A stretch of 39,933 nucleotides of DNA from Kiritimatiellia bacterium (GCA_024405265.1 JAKSOZ010000014.1:1-39933); one strand, 5' to 3'. Numbered from the stretch's first letter, positions 7,331-16,778 are shown. The notes: a model not told the origin generated them from the letters alone. Numbers and translations are program-made.

Positions 7331-8700
7331 TTGCGGCCTCCCTTCTTCATAGGCTTCTTCGCATCCTTGATTCGTTTTTCGACGTAAATCTGATCGACCG
7401 TCGCGTCTTTGTAACGTTGATCGTTCTTATCTACTAGAATCTCTCTAAGCTCCATTAATTTCTCGCGAGCCTCTTCCCAAAGTTTAAGCGACTTGGCGCG
7501 ATCAATTTCATAATGCAAATCACGATAGCGAACGTTAAGCTCTGCCTCGGCCGCTTTAAGTTGTTCTCTCAGGCGAGAGAACCATTCGGGTTTGGGATTT
7601 ATCGTGTCAAGATTCTGGAGCGCGGTCTTGTAATGCATGATCGCTTCTGCAATATTGCCGAGCGCCACATCCGCCTCATCGAACTTGGAATCACCGATCT
7701 CGAACTCCTTCTTCGCGGTTTCGATAAGCGTCTTCGCATCGTACTGCATAGCCCAAACCTTCAGCTCATTATTCACGAACGTTTCAAGCATTTCTCGAAA
7801 CTCCTGAAACTCATCCGGCTCGACCGAATTCTCGATTATCACTTCGTAATATTTCGAGCCCACATGAGCCTTGAAAATATAGCTGGTAAGTTCATTAATT
7901 TGTTCGGCGCTCTCTCCGAAGTAATCCTTCTCCAATTGATTGAGCTTAGAGGAAACTATGATTTCGGAGAGGGCTGCCAGCGAATCAGAGGAAAGCTTTT
8001 GCTTCTTTTGAATGTGACGATTCGCTTCCGGAACATCATCGAACGCGAGTTTCAGCAAACCATCCTCGAACACCAGATCGTAACGAACGATCTTGGATGA
8101 ATCGGCTATCACCTTCTCATAATGAAGATCACTTACTATTTTCGGAGCTTCGGTCTTGGCCGCGACAACAACCGGCGTCTTCGCGGAAGCTTCTTCTCTC
8201 GGCATCATCAACACCAGTGCGAGGGCTCCGACAAAAAGCACGATAACCGCCGCCCAAACGATATTCATCCACTCCGGGCGAGGCTTCGGCTTCTTCTCCG
8301 GTCCTATTGTCGCCTCGTCATACCCCATCTCATCGTCTTTCTTGGAAAGCCCCAAATCCAACGAACCGTTTATAGTTTTGACTATCTTACGTTCATTATC
8401 CTCGGAAAGAACCGAGATATAGGACGTGCCGACTTTTATCGTATCGCCGACTTTAAGCTCGTAAGCCTCGCTCCCAATCGTTTTCCCGTTTACATAAGTA
8501 CCATTTGCGCTCGCAAGATCGGTAATTCGAATTCCAAACTCTCCATCTTGTTCGATAAGGCAATGATTACGAGAAAGTTCTTCATCGGTGATATGAATAT
8601 CATTCGACGAAGAACGTCCAAGTCTTAGTCCCTCGGGCGGGACAACGAAAGTCTTACCCTTATTGTCTCCCGAATCGACTCTGAGGAAAGGCCGCTTCAT
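7327..8700 (-). CDS. FHA-domain membrane protein
   Basis: 457 aa. The N-terminal FHA domain (about 22-95) has the phosphothreonine-binding signature: LRLGRSSSNDIHI, LSRNHCLIEQ and LASANGTYVNGK. A single membrane helix lies at about 146-166 (VWAAVIVLFVGALALVLMMP). The rest is a charged, helix-rich region with TPR-like spacing (about 320-430) and a basic tail (KKPMKKGGRK). FHA proteins of this build accompany Tad or type II/III secretion ATPases and respond to Ser/Thr kinases. It lies between the TadC-like and PEGA genes. A kinase that could feed it is encoded at 31970-34060. Confidence 0.85.
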   Translation of the reverse strand: MKRPFLRVDSGDNKGKTFVVPPEGLRLGRSSSNDIHITDEELSRNHCLIEQDGEFGIRITDLASANGTYVNGKTIGSEAYELKVGDTIKVGTSYISVLSEDNERKIVKTINGSLDLGLSKKDDEMGYDEATIGPEKKPKPRPEWMNIVWAAVIVLFVGALALVLMMPREEASAKTPVVVAAKTEAPKIVSDLHYEKVIADSSKIVRYDLVFEDGLLKLAFDDVPEANRHIQKKQKLSSDSLAALSEIIVSSKLNQLEKDYFGESAEQINELTSYIFKAHVGSKYYEVIIENSVEPDEFQEFREMLETFVNNELKVWAMQYDAKTLIETAKKEFEIGDSKFDEADVALGNIAEAIMHYKTALQNLDTINPKPEWFSRLREQLKAAEAELNVRYRDLHYEIDRAKSLKLWEEAREKLMELREILVDKNDQRYKDATVDQIYVEKRIKDAKKPMKKGGRK

Positions 8701-8705
8701 AATCG

Positions 8706-9509
8706 TTAGAATCCTTTAATTGCCTGGGAAATCAACGGCCCCAGCAAGATGATGAACACTGCGGGGAAGATACAAAGCAAAAGCGGCCCGAGCATTTTAA
8801 CCGGAGCTTGCGCGGCAAGTTTTTCAGCACGGTCAAAGCGTCTGGAATGAAGCTGCTCTGACTGAATACGAAGAATCGATCCAATCGACACGCCGAGCTC
8901 ATCCGCCTGAACCAGCGAATATGCTACGGTCTTCAAATCACGTTGACCGACTCTATCGGCCATCGTTTTCAAAGCTTCTTTTCGAGTCGATCCAAGCTGA
9001 ATTTCGCAGGTCATTCTAAGAAGCTCTTCGTTAAGCGCATCCATCTTACGCGCGCGGCAGTTTCGCTGCAATGCACTGATAAAATCCATACCTGCCTCTA
9101 CAGAGAGCGTCAACACATCCAAGACGAACGGAAGCGATTTCATAATCGAAAGGTGACGACCGGCTATAGTACGCCTAAGCCAAATATCAGGAAAAACCCA
9201 AAGGCACATCAACTTAAGCGCCATATATTCATCCGGTTTGATCAGCCCCTCAAAGCCGGCTTGAATCAACTTCTTGGCATAATCATCAGACATTTTCTTG
9301 AACGACTCCGTTCGAAGAATAAGTCTGAAGTTAGGCGTCAACGGCATCAAAAGCTTGAATAGGAGCGGTATCGATCGCTCTTCCTTACGACCATCCGCCA
9401 GTGTCACATACGTAACATCACTCGCTACACTAAGGACATACCAAGCCACTCCGGAAGCTGCAAGCGTCCAAGCGACAATGATAAGATAGTTAATCCACTC
9501 CTGATTCAC
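8706..9509 (-). CDS. TadC-like type II secretion system F protein
   Basis: 267 aa integral membrane platform protein of Tad pili or related secretion machines. Helices are visible at about 8-28 and 241-263 (LLLCIFPAVFIILLGPL). The T2SSF domain spans about 118-240 (LPFVLDVLTLSVEAGMDFIS, LVQADELGVSIGSILRIQSE, RAEKLAAQAPVKMLGPL). Family members usually have 290-330 residues; the segment between YMALKLM and VFPDIWLRR, normally containing membrane helices, is almost absent here. It follows metG by 14 bases and precedes the FHA gene by 5. No TadA ATPase is in view. Confidence 0.85.
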   Translation of the reverse strand: MNQEWINYLIIVAWTLAASGVAWYVLSVASDVTYVTLADGRKEERSIPLLFKLLMPLTPNFRLILRTESFKKMSDDYAKKLIQAGFEGLIKPDEYMALKLMCLWVFPDIWLRRTIAGRHLSIMKSLPFVLDVLTLSVEAGMDFISALQRNCRARKMDALNEELLRMTCEIQLGSTRKEALKTMADRVGQRDLKTVAYSLVQADELGVSIGSILRIQSEQLHSRRFDRAEKLAAQAPVKMLGPLLLCIFPAVFIILLGPLISQAIKGF

Positions 9510-9523
9510 GATTCAGCTCCTAA

Positions 9524-11569
9524 TCAAGTGGCCGGAGTTCCTGCCCCCGCCTCGCTCAAGGGCGAGAGGACTCCGCCCGACTTACCGGGTTCACCGGCAT
9601 AAAGAATCATGCCTTCGGAAATACCGACCGACATCTTGCGAGGCGCCAAGTTGGCGACGAAGACGACTTCCTTGCCGATAAGTTCTTCGGGCTTTTCATA
9701 TTGGCCGCGAATACCCGAGAAGATCGTACGCTTACCTAACGAACCCGCATCGAGCGTGAACTTGAGGAGCTTCGAGCTTTTCGGAACGATTTCGCAAGCT
9801 TCGACCTTGCCGACGCGAAGATCGAGCTTCTCGAAGTCAGGGAACGCGATCTCCGGCTTCAACGGCGGAATATTCCTTTGTTCACCTTCCCCTTCACCTT
9901 TAACCTTATTTTTCGACGCGCGGCTCTCATGCGCGACTTCGCCGGAATCTGCAGGCTTGACGGTAGCAGCCGAAATCATCGCGTCGACCTGCTTCGAGTC
10001 GATGCGCGAAGCGAGGTATTCGTAGTCGCCCATCTTCGCGTTTTCGATAGCGGTATCGATCGATTCCCAAGTCCACTCGGTTTCGCCGAAGAGCTTCATT
10101 GCCTTATCGGCGTAAACGGGAAGGATAGGCTTCAGATAAATCGCGATAATGCGGAACGCGTTAAGCGCCGCGGTAAGACTCGTGCGCGTCGCTTCGAGGT
10201 CGACCTTGACCGTCTTCCAAGGTTCGCGCTTATCGAAGTATTCATTCGCCGCGTCTGCGAGCTTGCAGATTTCGACGACGACTTGATTGAAGCGACGGTC
10301 TTCGTAAAATTTCGCAATCGTCTCAGAAGCGGCGCGGCACTTTCCAATGAGCGCCTTGCCTTCTTCGTCCATCGTTCCAAGCTGACCCGCGAGCTTCTTC
10401 TGGAGCATCTGTCCGCCGCGCGAAGCGATATTCGTGATCTTGCCGACGAGATCGGAGTTGACGCGTTGGACGAAGTCCGAGAGGTTAAGATCCATATCAT
10501 CGACCGTGCCGCCGAGTTTCGCCGCGTAGTAGTAGCGAAGCGCATCGGCAGGGAGATTGTCGAGATAAGTGCGCGCATTGACGAAAGTACCTTTCGACTT
10601 CGACATCTTCTCGCCATTGACCGTTAAGAAGCCGTGAACGAAAACCTTGTTCGGACCCTTGAAGCCGACCGTATTGAGCATTCCCGGCCAGAAGAGGCAA
10701 TGGAAGCGGATAATGTCCTTGCCGATGAAATGATAGAGCTCGGCGGTAGGATCATTCCAAAGATCGAAGCGACCGAAGTTCTTCAAAGAAGCGATATAGC
10801 CGATCGGGGCGTCGACCCAGACATAGAAGAACTTGTCCTTGTAGCCCGGGATTTCGAAACCGAAGTACGGCGCGTCACGCGAAATGCACCAGCCGCGCAA
10901 GGGCTCCTTGAACCACTCAAGAAGCTTATTGGAAACGTCGCTCGTCGTATGCCCCGGGATCCACTTCTCGAGATAATCGTGCTGGGGTTCGAGTTCGAAA
11001 TAGAGGTGTTCGGCGTCCTTGACGACGGGCGTGCCGCCGCAAGTCGTACAAACGGGCGAACCAAGTTCTTCCGCGCCGTAAGTCGAGCCGCACTTATCGC
11101 AGCTGTCGCCATACTGATTCGGAGCGCCGCACTTCGGGCACGTACCCTTAACGAAGCGATCGGGGAGGAACATGTGGCAATGTTCGCAATAAAGCTGAGG
11201 CGTCGTCTTCTTGGTGATCGCGCCCGACTTCTCCATCGCCTTGAAGAACTGTTCTGAGAGCTCCTTGTTTTCCGGCGAGTTGGTCGAATAGTAGTTATCG
11301 AACTTGACCTGGAAGTCGGTAAAGTCTTTCAAATGTATCGCGTGGGAGCGCGCGATCAATTCTTCGGGCGTGATGCCTTCCTTACGCGCACGAATCATGA
11401 TCGGAGTTCCGTGCGTATCATCGGCGCAAATGTAAAGGCAGTCATGTCCGCGAAGCTTCTGAAAACGAACCCAAAAGTCGGTCTGAATATATTCGACGAG
11501 GTGACCTAAATGGATATCGCCATTCGCATAAGGAAGCGCGCTCGTAACGACAATCTTTCTCTTTTCCAT
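9524..11569 (-). CDS. metG: Methionyl-tRNA synthetase with C-terminal tRNA-binding domain
   Basis: 681 aa from the ATG at 11569, which has AAGGAGAAG before it; a start at 11590 would overlap hisF. Charges tRNA-Met. It shows HLGH (20-23) in the Rossmann fold, a four-cysteine-pair zinc region (about 137-186: CEHCHMFLP, CPKC, CDKC, CTTC), KMSKS (about 319) and the anticodon-binding helices. The C-terminal Trbp111-like domain (about 570-670; FEKLDLRVGKVEACEIVP, ANLAPRKMSVGISEGM) supports dimerisation and tRNA binding. The linker before it carries the low-complexity insert NKVKGEGEGEQ, shared in style with three other genes of the window. Confidence 0.96.
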   Translation of the reverse strand: MEKRKIVVTSALPYANGDIHLGHLVEYIQTDFWVRFQKLRGHDCLYICADDTHGTPIMIRARKEGITPEELIARSHAIHLKDFTDFQVKFDNYYSTNSPENKELSEQFFKAMEKSGAITKKTTPQLYCEHCHMFLPDRFVKGTCPKCGAPNQYGDSCDKCGSTYGAEELGSPVCTTCGGTPVVKDAEHLYFELEPQHDYLEKWIPGHTTSDVSNKLLEWFKEPLRGWCISRDAPYFGFEIPGYKDKFFYVWVDAPIGYIASLKNFGRFDLWNDPTAELYHFIGKDIIRFHCLFWPGMLNTVGFKGPNKVFVHGFLTVNGEKMSKSKGTFVNARTYLDNLPADALRYYYAAKLGGTVDDMDLNLSDFVQRVNSDLVGKITNIASRGGQMLQKKLAGQLGTMDEEGKALIGKCRAASETIAKFYEDRRFNQVVVEICKLADAANEYFDKREPWKTVKVDLEATRTSLTAALNAFRIIAIYLKPILPVYADKAMKLFGETEWTWESIDTAIENAKMGDYEYLASRIDSKQVDAMISAATVKPADSGEVAHESRASKNKVKGEGEGEQRNIPPLKPEIAFPDFEKLDLRVGKVEACEIVPKSSKLLKFTLDAGSLGKRTIFSGIRGQYEKPEELIGKEVVFVANLAPRKMSVGISEGMILYAGEPGKSGGVLSPLSEAGAGTPAT
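9878..9907 (-). repeat. AAGGTN/GAAGGN low-complexity insert in metG
   Basis: A 30-base purine-rich stretch on the minus strand beginning AAGGTTAAAGG and continuing GTGAAGGGGAAGGTGAA. It encodes KVKGEGEGEQ in the natural linker before the tRNA-binding domain. Same class and phase as the inserts at 19379, 21791 and 22621. Confidence 0.6.
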
Positions 11570-11583
11570 TACTCTTCTTCTCC

Positions 11584-12354
11584 TTACCATCTTAGGCGCG
11601 TGGGAACTCCGCTCTGCGCCATTTCCGCTTTAATCTCTTTAATCGTATATTCGCCCGAGTGAATCATTCCGGCGATAATCGCCGCGTCTGCCGCGGCCTT
11701 TTGAAATACTTCTACGAGGTGACTCGGTTTTCCCGCGCCACCCGAGGCAACGACCGGGATATCTACCGCCTCAGCGATAAGACGAGTTATCTCGAGGTTG
11801 AAGCCCGCTTTAGTCCCATCGGCATCGACCGAGTTGACGACGATTTCTCCCGCGCCCAAATCCGCCGCTTTTTTCGCCCACTCGACCGCATCCATTCCGG
11901 TAAATTCTCTAAAGCCACGCGTCGTGATCTCATAGCCCGAAGGACACTTCTCGCTTTTGACAGGATCCATACCGAGGACGATGCACTGACGTCCGAAAGC
12001 TTTCGCGCCTTCCGAAATGATCGACGGATTTTTGACCGCGAGTGAATTCACCGAGACTTTCTCGGCTCCCGCGAGAATGACGCGTTCCATATCTTCGACC
12101 GACGAGATTCCGCCGCCTACTGCGAACGGGATACGAATCGCCCTCGCAACCGCCTCGACCATCTTGATGTCGATCGGACGACGCTCGGCAGAGGCGGTGA
12201 TATCGTAAACGACGAGTTCGTCAGCGCCGCCTTCAGAGTATTTGACGGCAAGCTCCACGGGATCACCCAATTCGACGTTGTTCTTGAACTTTACGCCCTT
12301 GGTGACTTTTCCCCCTTTCACATCGAGGCAAGGAATGACGCGCTTCGTTAACAT
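11584..12354 (-). CDS. hisF: Imidazole glycerol phosphate synthase, cyclase subunit
   Basis: 256 aa from the ATG at 12354 with GGAG eight bases upstream; an upstream GTG at 12363 is a weaker alternative. HisF is the (beta/alpha)8 cyclase that turns PRFAR and ammonia into imidazole glycerol phosphate and AICAR. The paired catalytic aspartates are visible in [16 protein letters not shown] and in [13 protein letters not shown]; phosphate-binding segments are [13 protein letters not shown] and [12 protein letters not shown]. Its start overlaps the end of hisH, its ammonia-supplying partner. The other histidine genes are not in view. Confidence 0.95.
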   Translation of the reverse strand: MLTKRVIPCLDVKGGKVTKGVKFKNNVELGDPVELAVKYSEGGADELVVYDITASAERRPIDIKMVEAVARAIRIPFAVGGGISSVEDMERVILAGAEKVSVNSLAVKNPSIISEGAKAFGRQCIVLGMDPVKSEKCPSGYEITTRGFREFTGMDAVEWAKKAADLGAGEIVVNSVDADGTKAGFNLEITRLIAEAVDIPVVASGGAGKPSHLVEVFQKAAADAAIIAGMIHSGEYTIKEIKAEMAQSGVPTRLRW

Positions 12355-12896
12355 GTCGCCCACTCCTTCAAGAATTCGAGCCCGAGTCGCCCGGACTTTT
12401 CGGGATGAAATTGTGCCGCAGTCAATGTGCCGCGCTTAAGTGCCGCGGTAAACTCTTTTTCCGCATAGCAGCACTTGATCGTCGTTTCGGGAATAATCGG
12501 GGCGAAATACGAGTGAACGAAATAGTAGTCCTCATTCCACCCGATATGCGGAACTTTAACGCCCTTAATATTCGGGAAGCGCTTCACTTTCCCGGGGAGA
12601 ATTCCGAGCGTCTTGACTCCCCCATCTTCCTCCGACTCTTCGAATAGAATCTGCATCCCAAGACAGATTCCGAGAAACGGCTTCGTTAACGCCGCTTCTT
12701 TGATAGCGTCGACTAATTTAAGCTTTTCGAGGTTCTCCATCGCGCTCTTCGCCGCCCCGACTCCGGGGAAAACGACATGAGTAGCATTACGCACGACCTC
12801 GGGATCGCAGGTTTTCACCGTTTCAATCCCGAGGGCGTCGAACGCGAGCTTAACGCTCGTCAAATTACCGGCTTTATAGTCGACAATTGCGATCAT
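12348..12896 (-). CDS. hisH: Imidazole glycerol phosphate synthase, glutaminase subunit
   Basis: 182 aa, shorter than the usual 196-210. A class I glutamine amidotransferase that feeds ammonia to HisF. The nucleophile elbow GICLGMQ (Cys near 79) and the His/Glu of AQFHPEKSG are intact. The shortening is local: [17 protein letters not shown] runs straight from the GWN motif into YFVHSY, where most homologues have about ten extra residues. Start ATG at 12896, five bases after the pfk stop, with no clear ribosome binding site, so coupling to the gene before is likely. Confidence 0.94.
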   Translation of the reverse strand: MIAIVDYKAGNLTSVKLAFDALGIETVKTCDPEVVRNATHVVFPGVGAAKSAMENLEKLKLVDAIKEAALTKPFLGICLGMQILFEESEEDGGVKTLGILPGKVKRFPNIKGVKVPHIGWNEDYYFVHSYFAPIIPETTIKCCYAEKEFTAALKRGTLTAAQFHPEKSGRLGLEFLKEWATC

Positions 12897-12901
12897 TCAT
12901 C

Positions 12902-14290
12902 TTAAGGAGCTACGATATTCTTCGACGCGGCGTCACGTGCACGGCCGTTGTAGTAGAATTCCTGACCCGTCGCATCCATAACCGAGCGCCAGAGATCGCC
13001 CTTCAAGGGAACCGTCTGACGCTTGATCGTCGCCATGCGAATCGGAACGAGGCAGTAGCTTTCGCCGAGGTTACCGACGACGCAATTGGTACGACCCGCC
13101 ATAGCGGCATGAACGGCGCCACGCGCGAGCATGTAGCAACGAATAGCGTCGGTGCCGCGCGCAGGAACGGAGCGGATATTGTACGAGGGGTCGAAGTACT
13201 TGACCGAGCTCTTGATGCCCTTTTCCTTGAAATACTGGGTGATGCGCTTCTTAAGAAGTTCGCCGATATCCTTTTTAAGGACGTTACCCGACGCGTCGCG
13301 CTCCGCTTCCGCGCCTTCGAAAAGCTCCTGACCCGCGCCTTCGGCAACAACGACAACCGTGTGAGTCTTACCCGCTTTGAAGCGCTCTTCGAGAGCGGCC
13401 AAGAAGCCGTTCGGGCCTTCGAGTTCGAGCTTCATTTCGGGAATAAGGCAGAAGTTTACGACCGGGTTGGCAATCGAAGCGTACGCGGCGATAAAGCCCG
13501 AGTCGCGGCCCATGAGCTTGACGAGGCCGATGCCACCCGCCGTGCCCTTCGCTTCGACGTGAGCATTACGAATGACGTCAGAAGCGACAGCAACCGAAGT
13601 TTCGAAGCCGAACGAACGTCCGACGAAGTGGAGGTCGTTATCAATCGTCTTCGGAATACCGACGACCGAAATCTTGAGGCCGCGCTTCTTGACTTCATCG
13701 GCGATATCTCCCGCGCAACGGAGCGAACCGTCGCCTCCGATACAGAAGAGAACGTTGATGTTCATGCGAACCAAGGTATCGACGATTTCGTCGGTCGGCT
13801 GCTGACCACGGCTCGAGCCGAGAATCGTGCCGCCGAGTTCGTGAATCGTATCGACGTTATCGGGGTCGAGCATCATCGGCTCATAGCCGAACTTCGAGCT
13901 GAGACCCGCGTAGCCATAGCGAATACCGTAGATATTCTTGACGCCGTAGTCGTAGGAAAGAATCTCGACGAGGCCCTTGATGACGTTGTTAAGTCCGGGG
14001 CAAAGACCACCCGCCGTAACAATGGCGACACGCGTCCATTTAGGATCGTGGAAAATCTTCTTGGTGGGACCGGCCTTTTCGAACGTCGGCTCCTTGCCTA
14101 ACTTCGCCGATAGCTCCTTGTAGAGCTGGGCGTTTTCGGTCGAGTGAATCGCGTCACCTTCCTGAACGAATTCATGGTGATGAACAGGCGAATCGATCTT
14201 GCACTCGCCAAGACGATCGACAACTCCCGTATACTTTTCGGGGTTGTCTAAGATGATATCCATGAGCTGAGTAGTTGCTGCCGGGGCCAT
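12902..14290 (-). CDS. 6-phosphofructokinase, long PfkA-superfamily form
   Basis: 462 aa. Phosphorylates fructose 6-phosphate. The nucleotide/PPi loop reads GGDGSLRCA (about 183) and the substrate motif PKTIDND (about 208), with MGRDSGFIA (about 254) for sugar binding. Gly in GGDG is the ATP-type residue, while Lys in PKTIDND is the PPi-type residue; this mixed state is known from the long plant and trypanosomatid ATP enzymes and related bacterial proteins. ATP use is more likely than PPi, but this is not certain. The N-terminal extension of about 90 residues fits the long class. Lies between panB and hisH. Confidence 0.9.
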   Translation of the reverse strand: MAPAATTQLMDIILDNPEKYTGVVDRLGECKIDSPVHHHEFVQEGDAIHSTENAQLYKELSAKLGKEPTFEKAGPTKKIFHDPKWTRVAIVTAGGLCPGLNNVIKGLVEILSYDYGVKNIYGIRYGYAGLSSKFGYEPMMLDPDNVDTIHELGGTILGSSRGQQPTDEIVDTLVRMNINVLFCIGGDGSLRCAGDIADEVKKRGLKISVVGIPKTIDNDLHFVGRSFGFETSVAVASDVIRNAHVEAKGTAGGIGLVKLMGRDSGFIAAYASIANPVVNFCLIPEMKLELEGPNGFLAALEERFKAGKTHTVVVVAEGAGQELFEGAEAERDASGNVLKKDIGELLKKRITQYFKEKGIKSSVKYFDPSYNIRSVPARGTDAIRCYMLARGAVHAAMAGRTNCVVGNLGESYCLVPIRMATIKRQTVPLKGDLWRSVMDATGQEFYYNGRARDAASKNIVAP

Positions 14291-14307
14291 ATTTTTACTC
14301 CTTTTTA

Positions 14308-15081
14308 TTAGGGGAAGACCGAGTTTTCTACTTCACTTACGTAAGTTGCAAAAGCGTTACGAACGATGGTCGCGAGATCCGCATATTTCTTCGCGAAGCT
14401 CGGAGCCGATTCGTTCAAGCCGAGAAGATCGTGCATGACGAGCCACTGCGCGTCACAAACGCCGCCCGCGCCGATTCCGACTGTCGTGATTTTAAGTGCC
14501 GCGGTGATTTCCGCCGCGAGTTCCGAGGGGATACATTCGAGCGTAACCGCGAAAGCTCCCGCTTCTTCGACGGCCTTCGCGTCGCGCATGACTTGATCGG
14601 CGGCTTCGCGGGTCTTACCCTGCTTCTTGAAGCCCCCGAGTTGGTTGACGCTCTGAGGCATAAGGCCGATGTGCGCGAGAACGGGGATCCCCGCTTCGAC
14701 CATGCGCTTGATAAGGTGACAAACTCTTTCCGTCGCGCCCTCTAACTTAACGGCATCAGCACCCGCCTGCATGCAAAGAACGGCATTCTTCATCGCCTCA
14801 TCTTCGCCGCACTGATAGCTGCCGAAAGGCAAATCCGCGACTACCATAGCGTTCTTCGCTACGCGAGCAACTGCCGCGGTAGCGCTCAAAGTCTCCGACA
14901 TCTTAACGGGAAGCGTCGTCGAATACCCGAGCATCGTCATCCCCATCGAATCCCCGACGAGAATAATGGGAACGCCCGCCTCATCAGCGAGACGGGCGAA
15001 GGCGCTATCATACGAGGTCACACAGCCGAGCTTTTTAACGCCCTTGGCTGCGCGAACCGTAGCTACATTCCACTTCTTCAT
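14308..15081 (-). CDS. panB: 3-methyl-2-oxobutanoate hydroxymethyltransferase
   Basis: 257 aa, typical length is about 260. First step of pantothenate synthesis: transfers a hydroxymethyl group from methylene-THF to ketoisovalerate to make ketopantoate. Signature segments: TSYDSAFARLADEAGVPIIL, VGDSMGMTMLGY, VVADLPFGSYQ, VKLEGA and GIPVLAHIGLMPQSV; the metal-binding acidic residues lie in these. The start overlaps the accA stop (TAATG). Its place after accDA couples CoA precursor supply to malonyl-CoA synthesis. Confidence 0.95.
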   Translation of the reverse strand: MKKWNVATVRAAKGVKKLGCVTSYDSAFARLADEAGVPIILVGDSMGMTMLGYSTTLPVKMSETLSATAAVARVAKNAMVVADLPFGSYQCGEDEAMKNAVLCMQAGADAVKLEGATERVCHLIKRMVEAGIPVLAHIGLMPQSVNQLGGFKKQGKTREAADQVMRDAKAVEEAGAFAVTLECIPSELAAEITAALKITTVGIGAGGVCDAQWLVMHDLLGLNESAPSFAKKYADLATIVRNAFATYVSEVENSVFP

Positions 15082-15935
15082 TAATAGAAGTTGCCGTAAG
15101 AACGAATCTTGGCGTAACGCGCTTCGAGGAGTTCGTCAGCGGAGAACTTCTTGAGCTCCTTGATCGCCTTGAGAACGGCCTTCTTGACGTTAGCACAAGC
15201 GGTCTTGTGATTCTTGTGGGCGCCACCTGCAGGTTCGGCAACGACTTCGTCGATCGCACCGAGCTTGAGGAGGTCGTCGGCAGTGATCTTGAGAGCTTCC
15301 GCCGCCTGGGGAGCCATCTTGCCATCACGCCAAAGAATACCGGCGCAGCCCTCGGGCGAAATGACCGAGTAGACCGCGTTTTCCATCATAAGAATCTTAT
15401 CGCCGACTGCGATAGCGAGCGCACCGCCCGAGCCGCCTTCGCCCGTGATGACGACGACGACAGGAGTCTTGAGACCCGAGAAGAACTCGAGCGACTTGGC
15501 GATAGCTTCGGCCTGACCGCGCTCTTCCGCTTCACGACCGGGGTAAGCTCCGGGAGTATCGACGAAAGTGACGATCGGGTTATGGAAGCGCTCGGCAAGC
15601 TTCGCGAGGCGCATCGCCTTACGATAGCCATCGGGATTCGCCATGCCGAAGTTCGATTCCATGTTCTCTTCAATCGTCGCGCCCTTGTTGTGGCCGAGGA
15701 TGAGAACCTTTTCATCGTCGATCGTGCCGAAGCCCGCGACAAGACCGCGGTCATCATTGACGAGACGATCACCATGAAGCTCTTCGAAGTCGGAGCAAAC
15801 ATTGGCGATGAAGTCGAAGATGTGAGGACGCTTGGCATCACGAGCAATCTGCACCTTGTCCCAAGCGGTAAGAGTCTTCGCGGGAGCAACCGGCTTCTTC
15901 GCCGACGCCTTGGTCGTAGTTTTCTTGCAAGCCAT
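15081..15935 (-). CDS. accA: Acetyl-CoA carboxylase carboxyltransferase subunit alpha
   Basis: 284 aa; most homologues have about 315, and the N-terminal helical part is shorter here. With AccD it transfers the carboxyl group from carboxybiotin to acetyl-CoA to give malonyl-CoA. Conserved parts: WDKVQIARDAKRPHIFDFI, FEELHGDRLVNDDRGLVAGF, FVDTPGAYPGREAEERGQAE and GEGGSGGALAIAVGDKI. A Lys/Ala/Thr-rich tail of about 22 residues precedes the fold. The gene follows accD by 15 bases, ensuring balanced production of the two subunits. Confidence 0.96.
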   Translation of the reverse strand: MACKKTTTKASAKKPVAPAKTLTAWDKVQIARDAKRPHIFDFIANVCSDFEELHGDRLVNDDRGLVAGFGTIDDEKVLILGHNKGATIEENMESNFGMANPDGYRKAMRLAKLAERFHNPIVTFVDTPGAYPGREAEERGQAEAIAKSLEFFSGLKTPVVVVITGEGGSGGALAIAVGDKILMMENAVYSVISPEGCAGILWRDGKMAPQAAEALKITADDLLKLGAIDEVVAEPAGGAHKNHKTACANVKKAVLKAIKELKKFSADELLEARYAKIRSYGNFY

Positions 15936-15950
15936 AACTAAAATTCCTTA

Positions 15951-16778
15951 TTAGAAGCCCCAGAAGCCCATCATCTTCGCGAGGAAGTGCTTCATGTCCT
16001 TACGCTCGACGATCTTGTCGATAAAGCCGTGCTTTTCGAGATATTCCGCCGTCTGGAAGTCCGCAGGGAGCTTCTGCTTGATGGTGTTCTCGATAACGCG
16101 ACGACCGGCGAAGCCGATGAGCGCCTTCGGCTCGGTGATGTTGATGTCGCCGAGCATCGCGAACGAAGCGGACACGCCGCCCGTCGTAGGATCGGTGCAA
16201 ACGGCGATGTAAGGAAGACCCGCGTCTTTGAGGCGTCCGATAGCGGCGGAAGTCTTCGTCATCTGCATAAGCGAGAGAATACCTTCGTGCATACGAGCGC
16301 CGCCCGACGCGCAGAAGATGATAAGAGGACGCTTCTCAGCAATCGCCTGTTCCGCGGCACGAGCGATTCTTTCGCCCGTACCTGTGCCGAGGCTGCCGCC
16401 CATGAAGCTGAAGTCCATCACGCCGAGCATCGCCTTGTGGCCTTCGATTTCGCAAGTGCCCATAACGATCGATTCGGTTTCGCCCGACTTCTTGATCGTC
16501 GCTTCGACTTTCGACTTATAGTCGCCCGTCGCATCATGGAACTCAAGATGATCGGAGTAAGAAACGGCGCGGAAGACTTCGGCGAAAGTGCCCTCGTCAG
16601 CAACCTGCGCGATACGCTCACGCGCGGAGAGACGACCATGGTAGTTGCACTTCGGGCAAATCGAATTGTTGTCCTTCCAAACGGACTTTTCGAAGTGGCT
16701 CTTGCACTTCGGGCAAACGGCCCAGAGCGCCTTGGCGGGCGGGATCTGAGCTCCTTCTTTCTTTTCAAACCAGCTCAT
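15951..16778 (-). CDS. accD: Acetyl-CoA carboxylase carboxyltransferase subunit beta
   Basis: 275 aa. Partner of AccA. The N-terminal zinc ribbon is complete (CPKC near 22-25 and CPKC near 41-44). The crotonase-like core includes SFMGGSLGTGTGERIARAAE, FCASGGARMHEGILSLMQM and CTDPTTGGVSASFAMLGD, the acyl-CoA binding region. It follows the XRE-cupin regulator by 18 bases and heads the fatty acid part of the 14-gene run. Confidence 0.97.
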   Translation of the reverse strand: MSWFEKKEGAQIPPAKALWAVCPKCKSHFEKSVWKDNNSICPKCNYHGRLSARERIAQVADEGTFAEVFRAVSYSDHLEFHDATGDYKSKVEATIKKSGETESIVMGTCEIEGHKAMLGVMDFSFMGGSLGTGTGERIARAAEQAIAEKRPLIIFCASGGARMHEGILSLMQMTKTSAAIGRLKDAGLPYIAVCTDPTTGGVSASFAMLGDINITEPKALIGFAGRRVIENTIKQKLPADFQTAEYLEKHGFIDKIVERKDMKHFLAKMMGFWGF

